Shown piece after piece: positions 35,838 through 46,500 of a stretch of DNA of 64,000 nucleotides. Under the pieces are notes generated by a model. That model did no database searches and was not told where the DNA came from. It saw only the letters and a list, made by a program, of their open reading frames with translations. Position 1 is the stretch's first letter. The number at the start of each line of letters is the position of its first letter. The translations under genes were made by a program, and so were the position numbers. Source of the stretch: Peribolospora baueri (taxonomy: Eukaryota; Basidiomycota; Peribolosporomycetes; Peribolosporales; Peribolosporaceae); assembly GCA_029717555.1 (NCBI GenBank), contig JAMDHS010000074.1, positions 33,881 through 97,880 on the forward strand, given 5' to 3'.

Positions 35838-37441
35838 TCACCGTGCCACGAGCTCCGCGCCGAGGGTGACGCCGACAACGAGCGCCGAGGCGACGAGGGC
35901 GACGGGCAAAGACGCTGTCCAGCGGGGCAGCGACCCTCCAAACAAGCTCGGCGGCGTCGGTCCGGTGGGCACCGACGAGGTCGGCGTCGACGGTGTCGAG
36001 CCGTCCGCGTTGGTGGGCAAGTTCGTCGGTTCCGCCGGCGAGGCCCACGCGTAGCGCGTGGCGACGGGGTCGAGGCTGTAGAGGAAGGATTGGAGAACGG
36101 CCGAGTTGTTCGTCAGGCGGTAGTCACGCAAGTCGTTCGGGTCCTCTGTAGGCGGCGCGGCGAAGACAAAAAAAATCAGCGGCGAGCTCGGTCCGGCGCG
36201 ACCGGTCGTCACTCACCGACTTTCTCAAACTCAAACATCATAAACATCTTAAACAGCGGGTAATAATCTAAGAAACTCGAGTTAGCAATTCCGTTCTGGA
36301 TCCAAGCCGTCTGCAGGGCGAGCTGGCCAGGGCCCGGGGGGTCGTTGACGTGCCAGGCGGATCCGGACTCGGAAAAGGCGCACGGCTTGCCGTACTGGAC
36401 GCAATAATTGTTGTAAAGGTCCGTGAACTGGGTCGTCGGTTGGGCCGCATTGGCGAGGGTGGGAAAGTTGACGCCGATGAGCGCGCCCCAGACGTCGCCC
36501 GGGTTGGAGAGGGTGTTGTCCAAAAAGGGAGACGCGGTGCCTTTGTAGTAGTACGAGATGGCGCACCAGTCCACGTATTCCTGTCCTGGCCAGAAGGGCA
36601 GATAGGCGTCGTCGGCCGTATCCAGCTGGCCGTCGTGGTTGGTGTCCAAGGCGGCGAACTCCTGCTGGGCGGAGTAGGCGTCGGTGGAGGCGTTCACAAC
36701 AGCCTGAATGGCGGGCATGCCGATGCCGTAGGGGTACCCGGGCGAGGCGTTGGGGGCCCAGACGATGGCGACACTGTCGCCGGTGATGTTTTTGACAATG
36801 TTGTACATCCTCTTCCACTGGTCGACGTACTGGAGCGGCATCGGCGACCACGCCGGGTTCCAGTTGCCGTTCATTTCAGGGGCCCAACGCAAGTAGACGC
36901 GGCGCTTGGCGTGGGGGTTGGCGGTCGTGTTGGCGATCGTGTTGGTCCATCCGAGGAGCTGGTTGCCGAGGTCAATGAGGTCCTGGTCGGCGATGGTCTG
37001 GTTGGTGATGCCTTTCATAGGATAGACGGTGAGAAAGATGCCGGCGTCGGTTTTGCTGTTGAGGATGCTGGACACGTTGGCGATGCCGCCGGCGCCAGTG
37101 TTGTAGTTGTATGGAGTGACGGGAATGTCCTGGCTGAGCTGGAAGACGCCGGCGTTGCGACCGAAGCGTTGATTGAAGGCGGACGGGGTATCCTCGTAGC
37201 CTTGTTGCATGTCGAGCCAGGCTCCGAGCCATAGCTGACCGTGGGGTGGAGCGCCGATGGCCGAATCGACGAGGGATTCTGGGTCTGCGACGGCCTGGCC
37301 GGCGACTCCTCGGGCGACTAGGCCGACGACGGTGGCGACAAAGGCGATGCGACAGAGTGCGGCGGACATGGAGCGGGGTAGGCGACGGCGACTGGGCCGT
37401 CGGCGAGACGGGGGTGGGGTCATATGGGAGGAAGGCTCCAT
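35838..37441 (-). CDS. Secreted, probably GPI-anchored GH26-like glycoside hydrolase
   Basis: GH26 enzymes are mostly endo-beta-mannanases, with some xylanases and lichenases. Two exons (37441-36217, 36145-35838) give 510 residues. A basic N-terminus precedes a signal-type hydrophobic segment (CRIAFVATVVGLVARGVAG); an internal Met25 would give a shorter, classical signal peptide. GH26-like segments are WLGAWLDMQQGYEDTPSAFN, LRWAPEMNGNW (candidate acid/base Glu189), GQEYVDWCAISYYYKG and CAFSESGSAW (candidate nucleophile Glu358). Residues 266-278 (DTNHDGQLDTADD) form an EF-hand or dockerin-like calcium loop. The C-terminus has a Ser/Thr/Pro-rich linker and a final hydrophobic segment, as in GPI-anchored proteins. 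Several NxS/T sites are present. It lies between two sugar-modifying membrane proteins, suggesting it trims the same glycan. Confidence 0.72.
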
Positions 37442-37540
37442 GGGAGCCGTTGGGGCGGGAGGGAGAAGGGGAGGAAGGGGTATCTAGCGATCTCGCCGAA
37501 GGAGTCGTCGAGTCGAGCACCCTAGCGGGCGACGGAGAGC

Positions 37541-37568
37541 GGTGGTGGTGGTGGTGGTGGTGGTGGTG
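37541..37568. repeat. (GGT)9 microsatellite
   Basis: Nine GGT units lie about 100 bp upstream of the GH26-like start codon. Confidence 0.9.
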
Positions 37569-37881
37569 ACGGGTGCCGAAAAAAGACGCGGGCTGTGTGT
37601 GGCTTCGTCTGGCCGTCGGTGTCGGAGACGGATAGCTGCGATCGTCGAGGTCGATGAAGAGCCGTCGCGTAGTGAAGGGTTTGGTCTTCCCCCTTTCTTT
37701 CTTCCTTCCTTCCTATCTTGCTTGCTTGCTTGCTTGCCCGCTTGCTCTCCTTCAGTCCTTCTTTTTCGCGGGCGGGTGGAAGGTGTGCTGGCGAGAGCGC
37801 GGTGGGTGGCCGGCGGTGGGGAGGGGATGGAAGGGCGGGCGGGAGCGGGAGCGCCCGGGGGAGAAGGAGGAGGAAGGGGGG

Positions 37882-37941
37882 GCGAGGGTAAGGGCGAGGG
37901 TAAGGGCGAGGGTAAGGACGAGGGTAAAGACGAGGGTAAGG
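37882..37941. repeat. Five 12-bp gcgagggtaagg units
   Basis: Three perfect and two slightly diverged 12-bp units lie in the divergent control region. They may be regulatory (a repeated protein-binding site) or simple slippage products. Confidence 0.88.
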
Positions 37942-38991
37942 GAGGTGGTCGGTGGAGGGGAAAGGGCGAGAGAAGGGAGTGGTGGCCCGCTCTCGATGAG
38001 ATCGACGAGGAGGACGTGTGCCGTGTGCGAGTGTGGCTGTGGGTGGCTGTCTGGCCCGCCCGTCCGCGTGTCAGTCTCCGTCGCCTCGCCTCGCCTCGCC
38101 GCGCGCTCGCACCTGCAAGCCATCCCTTCTCCTCGTCCATCTCCCCGACCACCACTGCCACGTGAGCGCACACGCACGTGACTCAGCCGCGCCCCGCTCC
38201 TTGGCGATCTACGGGAGTAGAAAATAAAATGGCAATCAGCGCCGGCCATCCGACCATCGTCCGCCATCGTCGGCTGTGCAACGTTTCGTGGTTTTTTTTT
38301 CCTCCTTCGATCCCAATCGATCTCCACGGCGCCTGCCCTACGTCAAGCGACACGTTAGTTTAGAGCGCGGTCCGGTGGGGCGAGGGACAAGGAGAAAGGA
38401 GAAAAAAGGGATGCGTTGCGCATCTTAGTGACATCCATAGTCACATACCCAAGTGCATCCGCCCGTCCTTAGTCCAGACACTTCCGGCGTGAGGTCGACG
38501 TCCTTCCGTCTCTTCTTGTCTGTTGTCGCAACCGCAGCCAGCCGTTCGAGCCGGCCGGATCGCCAAGCCACAGACGGCGACGCGACGTCCGAATCGAATC
38601 TCGCGCGACTGCATCTCATCCATCTATCAAATCTCCCTCCACCACCTGTCGTTCGTCTGTCTGTCAGTCAGTCGTAGTCGTACTCGTACTCGTACTCGGC
38701 CTCCGTCACCAGTCAGCAGTCCCATCCGCTGTCCCCTCTCCATCCCCTCCATCCCCTTGCGTCCTCGCCTCTTCCTCCGCCTGCCTGCCTGCCTGCCTCG
38801 TCGCCGCTCCACCCAACCATCGTCCCTCCCTCGCCTTCCTTCCTCCTCGCCCGCTTTCCATCCCCGCCACCACCACCAGCTCTCGTCGACGTCGTCGCCC
38901 AGACCAGACCAGACGAGACGACGACGACGACGACAACCCTTCGCTCCACCACCATCCACCCTCGCAGCCCCTTCGCGGGTGCCCCCCAGCC

Positions 38992-41900
38992 ATGTCCCAG
39001 CCCTACGACCGTCGCCAATACATACCCCCAGCCATGCCCCAGCACGGCCGCCCCGCCAGCCAGGTCGCCAGCCCGTCCTCGGCCAGTTACGACCATGGCC
39101 GCGATCTCGCTGACCATGACCTCGATCGCCAGTCCCTCGAGCTCCATCACCCCGCCGGCGCCGCCGACGCCTACGCACCCCTCTCGTCCCCCGCAGAGTC
39201 CGATGGCTTTCTTCCCCAGCCTCGCGCTCCCTTCGCCCAAGAGCATGGCAACTACCGCTCCATCCCAGATCGCTCCCCCGACGTCTCCGCCCCTCCCTCT
39301 CGCACCCCGTCGCCCAGCCACCACCCGCTCTCCGACGAATCGGCACAGGGGCCCATGGCCCCCTACCCCGTCCAGCTCAACCAGACCCGACGCGATACCG
39401 GCGGTGCCCAGAGCGACTATTCGGACGCCTACGCCTTTCCCACCAGCGACGCCAGCCACGTTCGCAGCACCAACACTTCTACTCTTGTCGGCGGCAGCGG
39501 CTCCGACGAGACGCCTTACGACGACGAAAAAGACGCCCGCGCCAACACCAACGCCAACGGCGTCCACGTCATCCACGCCGGCCTCGCACAGGCTCACCAC
39601 GGTCGCGACCTAGCCCCGCGTGCCGGCGGCAAGCCTCCTGGCCCCGATGACGCCCTCCCACCGCCTTCCAAAAAGTCCCAGGCCGCCCCGCTCGTCAAGG
39701 CGAACCGGACCGCCTGGATAGACGGCATTCGCGGCATCGCCTCCGTCGTCATCTTCACTCACCACTTCTCCGACCTCACCTGGAGCTCGATCATGCCCAA
39801 CACCCTTCCCCCCGGCTCCCTCGGCGGCCTTTTCAGGAATGGTCAGCTCGCCCTCGCTATGTACTACCTCCTCGGCGGTCGCGTCCTCGCTGTCAGCTTC
39901 CTCCGCAGCGCCTTCAAGGCCAAAGCCCTCGCCGAGGCTGCCTCCACCGAGCCCGGCGGCTTCGAGGGCGGCACCGTCCTCGCCACCATCCCCACCGGCC
40001 CCAGGGATTCCATCGTCGCCGACGGCTCCTCCGCTTACGGCGACCATGGCAGCCCCGCCTACCCCAACACGCCCCTCACCCCTACTTCGACCATCGGCAG
40101 GCACTCGGCCACCTCGGACGCACCCAAGGAGCACGAGAAGGGCCTCGTCTCACCCGCCTTCGTCGGGGTCCCCAGGCCGTTGGATCAGCCCCGTTGGGCG
40201 ACGTTGAGCAGCTCCATCTTCCGCCGCTCCATCCGTCTCGCCGTACCCGCCATGGCCGTCGGCCTCATCCAGTGGCTCCTCGGCGCCCACAACGCCCTCG
40301 GCGACAAGGCTATCGAGGCCAGCACCCAGTTCCTCCACCCCTCCGACCTCTGGGCCCCCACCTGGGGACAGATCGGCAGCTTCGCCGGCTTCCTCCGCTT
40401 CTCTCTCGGCCTCTTCACCAACCAGAACCACACCGAGATGCTCACCTTGGGCGCCCAGCTCTGGACCACCTACGACCAGTTCTGGGGCTCCATCATGGTC
40501 TACATCCTCGCCACCGCCGTCGCCTTCCTCCCCGCCCGCAGCAGGTACAGCGTCTACGCCGCCGTCGTCGTCGTCCTCTGGTGGATCACCAGTCCCAACT
40601 TTCTCTACGTCGTCGGACTCGCCATCTCCGACGCCTACGCCGCCGGCTACGTTCGCAAGATCCAGGACATGTGGCACCTCACCTTCCTCCTCGAGCTCTG
40701 CTTCATGACCCTCGCCCTGGCCTTCATCATCGGCGGCGGAACGGTGGCCACGCCCGCCGACTCGTACATCTCCCAAGTCACCGTCTACGCCGGCAAGTTT
40801 GGCTACGACCAGTCCACCACCTGGCCCCAGGAGATGTACATGTCCAACTGGATCCCCACCGTCATGGCCTTTTGCTGGGTCGAGCTCTCCCACGCCATGC
40901 AGTGGCTCTGTTCCTGGCGCATCTTCACCTGGATGGGCAAGGTCGCCTACGGCTTCTACCTCATGCAGTTCATTTCCCTGTATCTCATCGTGCCGCCCCT
41001 CGCCCTCTACTTCCATAACCACGGTCGCAGCTTCTGGGGCGCCATCATCCCGACGTACATCATCACCCTCCTTTTCAACTTTCTCATGGCCTGGCTCGCC
41101 TACCACATCTTCGACCGCACCGGCCTCAAGCTCGGCAAGGCGGCCTGGGACGGCCTCTTCATGTCCAAGGCCACCGGCGGCGGCGACTTTTTCCACATGC
41201 CCGCCAGGCTCGTCCGCTTCCTCGTCGACTACGTCATCCGCCTCCCCGGCCGCGTCGTCCGCGGCACCGCCAAGTCGTTCGTCCAAAAGGGCAAGGCCAC
41301 CAAGTCGTTCGTCCACACCGTCTTCAACTGGCGCACCCTCGTCCGTCGTCCCCCGCCGCGCATGCCGTCCACCCCGGACGAGCTGGCGGAACTCTACTCG
41401 ACCGCGTGGACGAGCGACCTGAGCAACGACAAGGAGGCGGTGCGCACCGCCAAGCTCCTTCGCTTCCAGTCCTACTCGTGGATCATCCAGATTTGGCTCA
41501 TCCCCGCCATCACCATCGTCTGGGTCTGGTTCCACCCCACGGGCAACTGGACGTGGGACGCGTTGACCATCTCGTCCCTCTGGCGTTTCATGTGGGTCCT
41601 CGCCGTGCCCAACTGCCTGGCCGCCTACCTCGGCTTCATCACGCCCGACACGTCGCTGCCCAAGAAGGACCAGGACAAGAAGCCGGTCCACCGCGAGTAC
41701 ATCCGCAACTTTTACATCGCCCTCGTCACCAAGGGCTCCAACGAGGTCGCCGTCCGCCGCGGCTACCAGACGCTGGAGAAGCTCGAGGTGCACCACCCGG
41801 CCATCAAGACATACGTCTTGACCGACGAGCCGTACGCTTACCCGGATCTCAAGAACATCGTCTGTCCCAAGTCGTACAAGTCGGCCCGCGGCCTGGCCAA

Positions 41901-42750
41901 GTACAAGGCGCGCGCTCTTGACCACTTCCGGGTGTTCATGAAGCTGAACGAGTTTGACTGGGTGCTCCACATGGACGAGGAATCGATCACCGACGCCGAG
42001 TCGGTGCGCAGGATGTTCGACCTGATCCGCTACACCCCGCACCACTACGCTCAGGGCATCATCCTCTACAACGGCGAGGGCTACTGGAAGAACTGGTACT
42101 TCACCGTCGCCGACGGTCTTCGCGTCGGAGACGACCTCGCCCGCTTCCACTTCCAAAACACCGTCATCAACCGGCCCATCTTTGGCGTCCACGGCTCTTT
42201 CCTTCTCATGAACGGCGAGGTGGAGAACAACGTCACCTGGGACTTTGGCACGCTCGCCGAGGACTTTGAGTTTTCTCAGGAGGCCTGGAGGCAGGGCTTC
42301 ACCGTCGGTCGCGTCCACGGCATCGTTCGGGAGCAGAGCCCGACGACGCTGCCCGACTTTCTCAAGCAGCGACGCCGTTGGTTCGTCGGCATCCAGGCCA
42401 TCAAGGGCGTTCACGGTTTCCCGCACCTGGCCATCAACCTGTGGATCGTCGGCGTGTTCTGCCTCGGCGCGACGCTCATCAACATTCCTTTTTCTTTTGT
42501 CGACTACTCCCTCACGCCCTTTTGGATCGCCGTCTGCGCCGACTTTTCCCTCGCCACCTTTGAGGTCCTCTACCTGTGGGGCCTCCTCTTCCAGGACATT
42601 GACGCCGGCGTGCCCTGGTACTTGACCGTCATCCACCTCCCCTGCGCCGTCGTCATCCAGCCCTTCGCCGCCATCTCCGAGGGCCTTGCGGCGATTTGGG
42701 GTATGGCCTCGGAGGGGTTGCACACGTTCGACGTCATTGTCAAGAAGTGA
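38992..42750 (+). CDS. Acyltransferase-3 / egghead-like GT2 glycosyltransferase fusion
   Basis: A single intronless frame of 1,252 residues. Residues 1 to about 240 are disordered. An AT3 domain starts at AWIDGIRGIASVVIFTHHFS (W242) and keeps the conserved DGIRG Arg and the following His; about ten helices run to about residue 715. From about 870 (YSWIIQIWLIPAITIVWVWF a little before) the protein becomes a processive-type GT2: IRNFYIALVTKGSNEV, the Asp motif WVLHMDEES (D995), NTVINRPIFGVHGSFLLMN, AEDFEFSQEAW (E1090/D1091) and LKQRRRW (1124-1130), followed by C-terminal helices. The GT2 half resembles animal egghead beta-1,4-mannosyltransferase. Likely role: polymerise or transfer a mannose-type sugar and acylate it, in ER/Golgi or plasma membrane (inference). 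Codon use is extremely C-ending, suggesting high expression. Confidence 0.82.
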   Translation: MSQPYDRRQYIPPAMPQHGRPASQVASPSSASYDHGRDLADHDLDRQSLELHHPAGAADAYAPLSSPAESDGFLPQPRAPFAQEHGNYRSIPDRSPDVSAPPSRTPSPSHHPLSDESAQGPMAPYPVQLNQTRRDTGGAQSDYSDAYAFPTSDASHVRSTNTSTLVGGSGSDETPYDDEKDARANTNANGVHVIHAGLAQAHHGRDLAPRAGGKPPGPDDALPPPSKKSQAAPLVKANRTAWIDGIRGIASVVIFTHHFSDLTWSSIMPNTLPPGSLGGLFRNGQLALAMYYLLGGRVLAVSFLRSAFKAKALAEAASTEPGGFEGGTVLATIPTGPRDSIVADGSSAYGDHGSPAYPNTPLTPTSTIGRHSATSDAPKEHEKGLVSPAFVGVPRPLDQPRWATLSSSIFRRSIRLAVPAMAVGLIQWLLGAHNALGDKAIEASTQFLHPSDLWAPTWGQIGSFAGFLRFSLGLFTNQNHTEMLTLGAQLWTTYDQFWGSIMVYILATAVAFLPARSRYSVYAAVVVVLWWITSPNFLYVVGLAISDAYAAGYVRKIQDMWHLTFLLELCFMTLALAFIIGGGTVATPADSYISQVTVYAGKFGYDQSTTWPQEMYMSNWIPTVMAFCWVELSHAMQWLCSWRIFTWMGKVAYGFYLMQFISLYLIVPPLALYFHNHGRSFWGAIIPTYIITLLFNFLMAWLAYHIFDRTGLKLGKAAWDGLFMSKATGGGDFFHMPARLVRFLVDYVIRLPGRVVRGTAKSFVQKGKATKSFVHTVFNWRTLVRRPPPRMPSTPDELAELYSTAWTSDLSNDKEAVRTAKLLRFQSYSWIIQIWLIPAITIVWVWFHPTGNWTWDALTISSLWRFMWVLAVPNCLAAYLGFITPDTSLPKKDQDKKPVHREYIRNFYIALVTKGSNEVAVRRGYQTLEKLEVHHPAIKTYVLTDEPYAYPDLKNIVCPKSYKSARGLAKYKARALDHFRVFMKLNEFDWVLHMDEESITDAESVRRMFDLIRYTPHHYAQGIILYNGEGYWKNWYFTVADGLRVGDDLARFHFQNTVINRPIFGVHGSFLLMNGEVENNVTWDFGTLAEDFEFSQEAWRQGFTVGRVHGIVREQSPTTLPDFLKQRRRWFVGIQAIKGVHGFPHLAINLWIVGVFCLGATLINIPFSFVDYSLTPFWIAVCADFSLATFEVLYLWGLLFQDIDAGVPWYLTVIHLPCAVVIQPFAAISEGLAAIWGMASEGLHTFDVIVKK

Positions 42751-43588
42751 CGTCCCTCCTCCCCTCCCTTTTCTTTGTTTCCGGGTTTTCTTTTCTTTTT
42801 CCCCGCCGCTCTGCCGGCTCTTTTCGTGGACCTTTGGAGATTTTCTCTTTGCCCTCGATACTACGATGGACGGACGGTTTCGGTTCCTTTTTCCATTTTT
42901 TTTCCGTCTTGTGTCACCCATTCTACCGCTTCTCCCCACCCGTACACTCGCGTCTTCTTCTCCTCATTCACCACATGTCTATCTATCGTCTATGTTTGTC
43001 TGTCTGGTGCCTGTTCGTTCGTCTGTCTGTCGGTCGTCCTTCGGCCCCCTTGCTTTCTTCTCCTCCTTCTGTCCCTCTCTACGTCCATCTCCTCCTTAAC
43101 AGAACACTCTCTCGTCCCTCTCTGAACCGGCTGCCGTATTTCCCTGTTTCTCCGTGTGTCGACCAATCGATCGATCGATCCGATCCTTGCATCTTCATGA
43201 TGTCAGATGTCAGATGTCTGTGTGTCTCCTTTGCCCTTGGCGAAATCGCTAAATGGGCCGTGGGCAGATCTGCGAAGCACACGAACGGTGTGGGAAGAAA
43301 GGGAGGGAGGGCAACTTGGACATGGCTTGAGCGGTCAATTGAACCGCTTCGCTCGGTCTCTCGCTCGCTGACTTGGACTTTGACTGTGAATGACTGCGGC
43401 GGAACATGATCGATCGGATGATGAGGCGCGAAACGTAACGTCGTCGGACGGACGGACAGACGGATGATCATCATCCGGATCGTCTGTCCTCCTCCTTTTT
43501 TTTTTTTCCACTCGACAAAATCGCAGCGGCGCCCACGAGCGAAGTAAGAAGGAAGGGCGCTTTGAAAAGGAAGTCAGAAGGAAGAAAG
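42751..43588. other. Intergenic region between AT3-GT2 and the G-patch gene
   Basis: This is the 3' UTR of the fusion gene (very T/C-rich, about 42760-43130) and the promoter of the next gene. A short (gatc)n run occurs near 43167. It marks the right border of the putative locus. Confidence 0.5.
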
Positions 43589-46500
43589 ATGTCCGGATCG
43601 TCGTCGACGACGGCGGCGCGCCTCTTGCGAAGGCTCGAGGACGCTGGTGCCGATGACGCGCGGTTGGCGAACTTGACGGAGAGCTTTTGTATGGTGAGCA
43701 AGTGCTGTGCGGTGCGGAAGGAAGAAGGAAAGGGATGCGCTCATTTATCTTTTGTCTCGTCTTTCTCTTCTATCCTTATTTCTATACTTTTCTTTCCTTT
43801 TATTTCCTTTTATTTCCTTTTATTTCCTTTTATCTTCACTAACGACGTACAGATTGGCACACCCCTCCCCGCCCTCGACTCGTCCAAACGAGACGCAAAC
43901 GAGTACGAGCCGATATGGAAACAAGAAGTCCGAGACGAGAAGGGTCGTAGGAGGTTTCATGGTGCTTTTACGGGCGGCTTTTCGGCTGGTTATTTTAATA
44001 CTGTTGGATCTGTTGATGGATGGACGCCTGCTTCGTTCAAGAGCTCGAGGGCTGACAAGAAGGACAAGGAGAGGGCGAGGGAGAGTGGGAGGGAGAGTGG
44101 GAAGGGAAAGGTCGGATCGAGGCCGGAGGATTTCATGGACGAGGAGGACCTTGCGGACTGGAGGGAGAAAAAGACCTTGGAGGCCACCGCCGACGACCGC
44201 GACCGCGACCGCGCTGGATCATCGGACGCCGACCGCCTCGGCTTTGGCACGCTCGGAGAGTTGCAGAGCAGAGCTGTTCGCGACGACGAGTGAGTCCGTC
44301 ATGGGTTGACAGGCGTCGTCGTCGTCGCTTCGCTTCTTTTTGACATCCTTCTTCCTCGCCGCCTTTTCAGGTCCCTCGACAACAGCCTCGCAGATATCGT
44401 CGCTCCCGTCTCTTCCGGTCTCGGCGTTCGTCTCCTCCGTCGCATGGGGTGGAGAGAAGGTCAAGGCCTCGGCCCTCGCGTGTCCGCCGCCAAGCGCACG
44501 GTCATGCGCCGTCAACTCGGTCTCCCATCCGACTCTGGAGAAGATGAACACGGCGAAGAGGAGAAGAAGCACCTTTTCGCCCCTCCCGACACCCCGCTGG
44601 TCGTCTTTACCTCCAAAGACGATGCCGTCGGTCTCGGTTACAACAGCGGCCCCCGCTTGGTCGATCTCGTCCGCGAGCCATCCCCTTCCCGCCCGACCAA
44701 GGGACCGGCTGGGGCTGGGTCCAGGAGAGGTGAGCTAGTGTCCACGTTCGCCGCCACCTTCATCCACTCTCCCCTCATCGCTTTCCTCTGGCTTTCCCGT
44801 CACTACCAGACGCGTTTGGACTGAGCGTATTCGAGGATGCATCCGACGATGAGGACATCTACTCGAGCACGGCTCGGCCGACGGACGTCACAGATCGTCT
44901 CGGCAGCGCCCCATACGGTCCAGGCATGTCCGTCGACGACGACGACGGCGACGTGCTTCGCTTCGGGCGTCATGGCAGACGAGATGGGGCCGAGCGAGGG
45001 AACCGGATGGATCGGGTGAGTCTCCATCGTAAATCTACGATTCCAGGTGTGTTTTCTTTTTTTTTTTTTTCACTCGACACTCATTCTGATCTCTTCCCTC
45101 CTCAACGCACAAGCACGGAGAAATTCCCGCAACGTTCCACGACGGTCGGCCCGTCTTGCGAGGCTTCGTACTCGCTTCCAAACCCGCACCGCAGCAACCT
45201 TGGTTTGAGCCACCGAAAATGCCCAACGGCTGGAGGCCGGATCCTCAGCGATTATGGGAGATGGCGAAAAAGGCAAGACGAGAGAAGGAAAACGTTGCGC
45301 CTGGCGTCGTGCCTGCGCAACGCGCCTCCAACGATCAAGCGTCTCAACTCGGTCCAGACGAGAGAGGCGCTATCCTCAGAGAGGCCAAGCTGGAAGCACC
45401 CCCTCGGTCCGTCTTTCAGTATCTTTCCCAGAAGGATAAGGACCGATTGGCCGCCTTGGGGCGCCCGTCGTCAACGCCGCCACGCGGCCGCGGGCATGGC
45501 CCGCCCGGACCGCCACCGCCACCGCCAGGGGGGGCCCGACAGCTCATCAGCCCCGCTGACGTGCAAGTACCTCGGACCGATCCTGCCACCGCTGCAGCTG
45601 CTCTGAAAGGCTATATGCCGTTCAGCGATGACTTGATCAAACAGGCACGATACAAGGCCTACCTCACCTCTCAGGCCAATCCGCCGCCCTCCGACCCGGA
45701 AACGGACAGGCCCCCACCGCTGCCTTTCTTCCCGCCCCCATCAATGAAGCTGGAAGAATTGCAGAGAGAGCTGTCCGACTTTGCCAAGAGCGCCGCCATG
45801 TTCCGGCCCATCAGCAGCATGATGGCCAGCCGATTCACGACGGCCACCACTGAACACGGAAACATGGACGGCAGAGTTCCCCAGGCGGGCCTTCACGTCC
45901 CTGATACCGCCGCCGAAGCTGCTCGTACGGCCACGGCTGATGGCAAGCCATCGGACCGGCTGCAGCCCGCGAAGGAGGAAACGCCGCGGGAGAAGGCGGT
46001 GCGCGAAGGAAACTTTGGCCCCCTCACCCGCACGGTCAAAAACATTTACCCGGTCCGACTCTTTTGTAAGCGCTTCAACGTGCCGGACCCTCATCCGGGA
46101 GGGCCTGAGGTGGAGGACGAGGACGAAGGCCCTGGTTTCCAGTTTGGAGGCGCCAAGGCTCAGGCGGCCAGTAAAGGCGGTGGCGGTCGAGGCGGTGCCA
46201 GACACGTGGACGATTGGAAAGGCGGCGTAGAGCGAGAGATGCAGATGGCCGCTGCCAACCGTAGTTGGCAGGCCGCGACGCCTTCGACGGGCATGGCTGG
46301 CCAACTCGGCGGCGGCGGCGCTCCATCTTCCTCAAGCGCGACGCCTTCCAAGGAGGGCACGCCGACTCTGCTGCCGACGCTCGCCAACGTCGGTCTCGGC
46401 GATGACGAACTGCAAGGGCGCGACATTCTCACGTATGAGAAGCCAAGCTTGGACATTTTCAAGGCCATCTTCGCCGACGAGGACGAGGACGAGGACGAGG

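Larger units (their letters stand above)
37442..38991. promoter_or_regulatory. Shared divergent control region of the GH26-like and AT3-GT2 genes
   Basis: The two starts are 1,550 bp apart and face outward. The region has a (ggt)n run near the GH26-like start, five 12-bp gcgagggtaagg units, and a long CT-rich stretch (38640-38960) before the fusion gene. Ag-rich and tc-rich tracts alternate. No coding exon is convincing. Coordinated expression of both flanking genes is likely but unproven. Confidence 0.6.

Noticed and set aside
37882-37941. gagggtaaggg repeats as interstitial telomere sequence
   Set aside because: The unit is 12 bp and does not match TTAGGG or its complement in sequence or register; it is an ordinary tandem repeat.
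31556-42750. Mannosylerythritol lipid biosynthesis cluster
   Set aside because: That cluster uses Mac-type acyltransferases, a Mat1 acetyltransferase, an Emt1 glycosyltransferase and an MFS exporter. None of these types is in this block.
40150-42939. 929-codon open frame antisense to the AT3-GT2 gene
   Set aside because: Its composition (Val/Gly/Glu/Asp/Arg-rich with no motif) mirrors the C-ending codons of the sense gene. The sense strand has clear AT3 and GT2 motifs.
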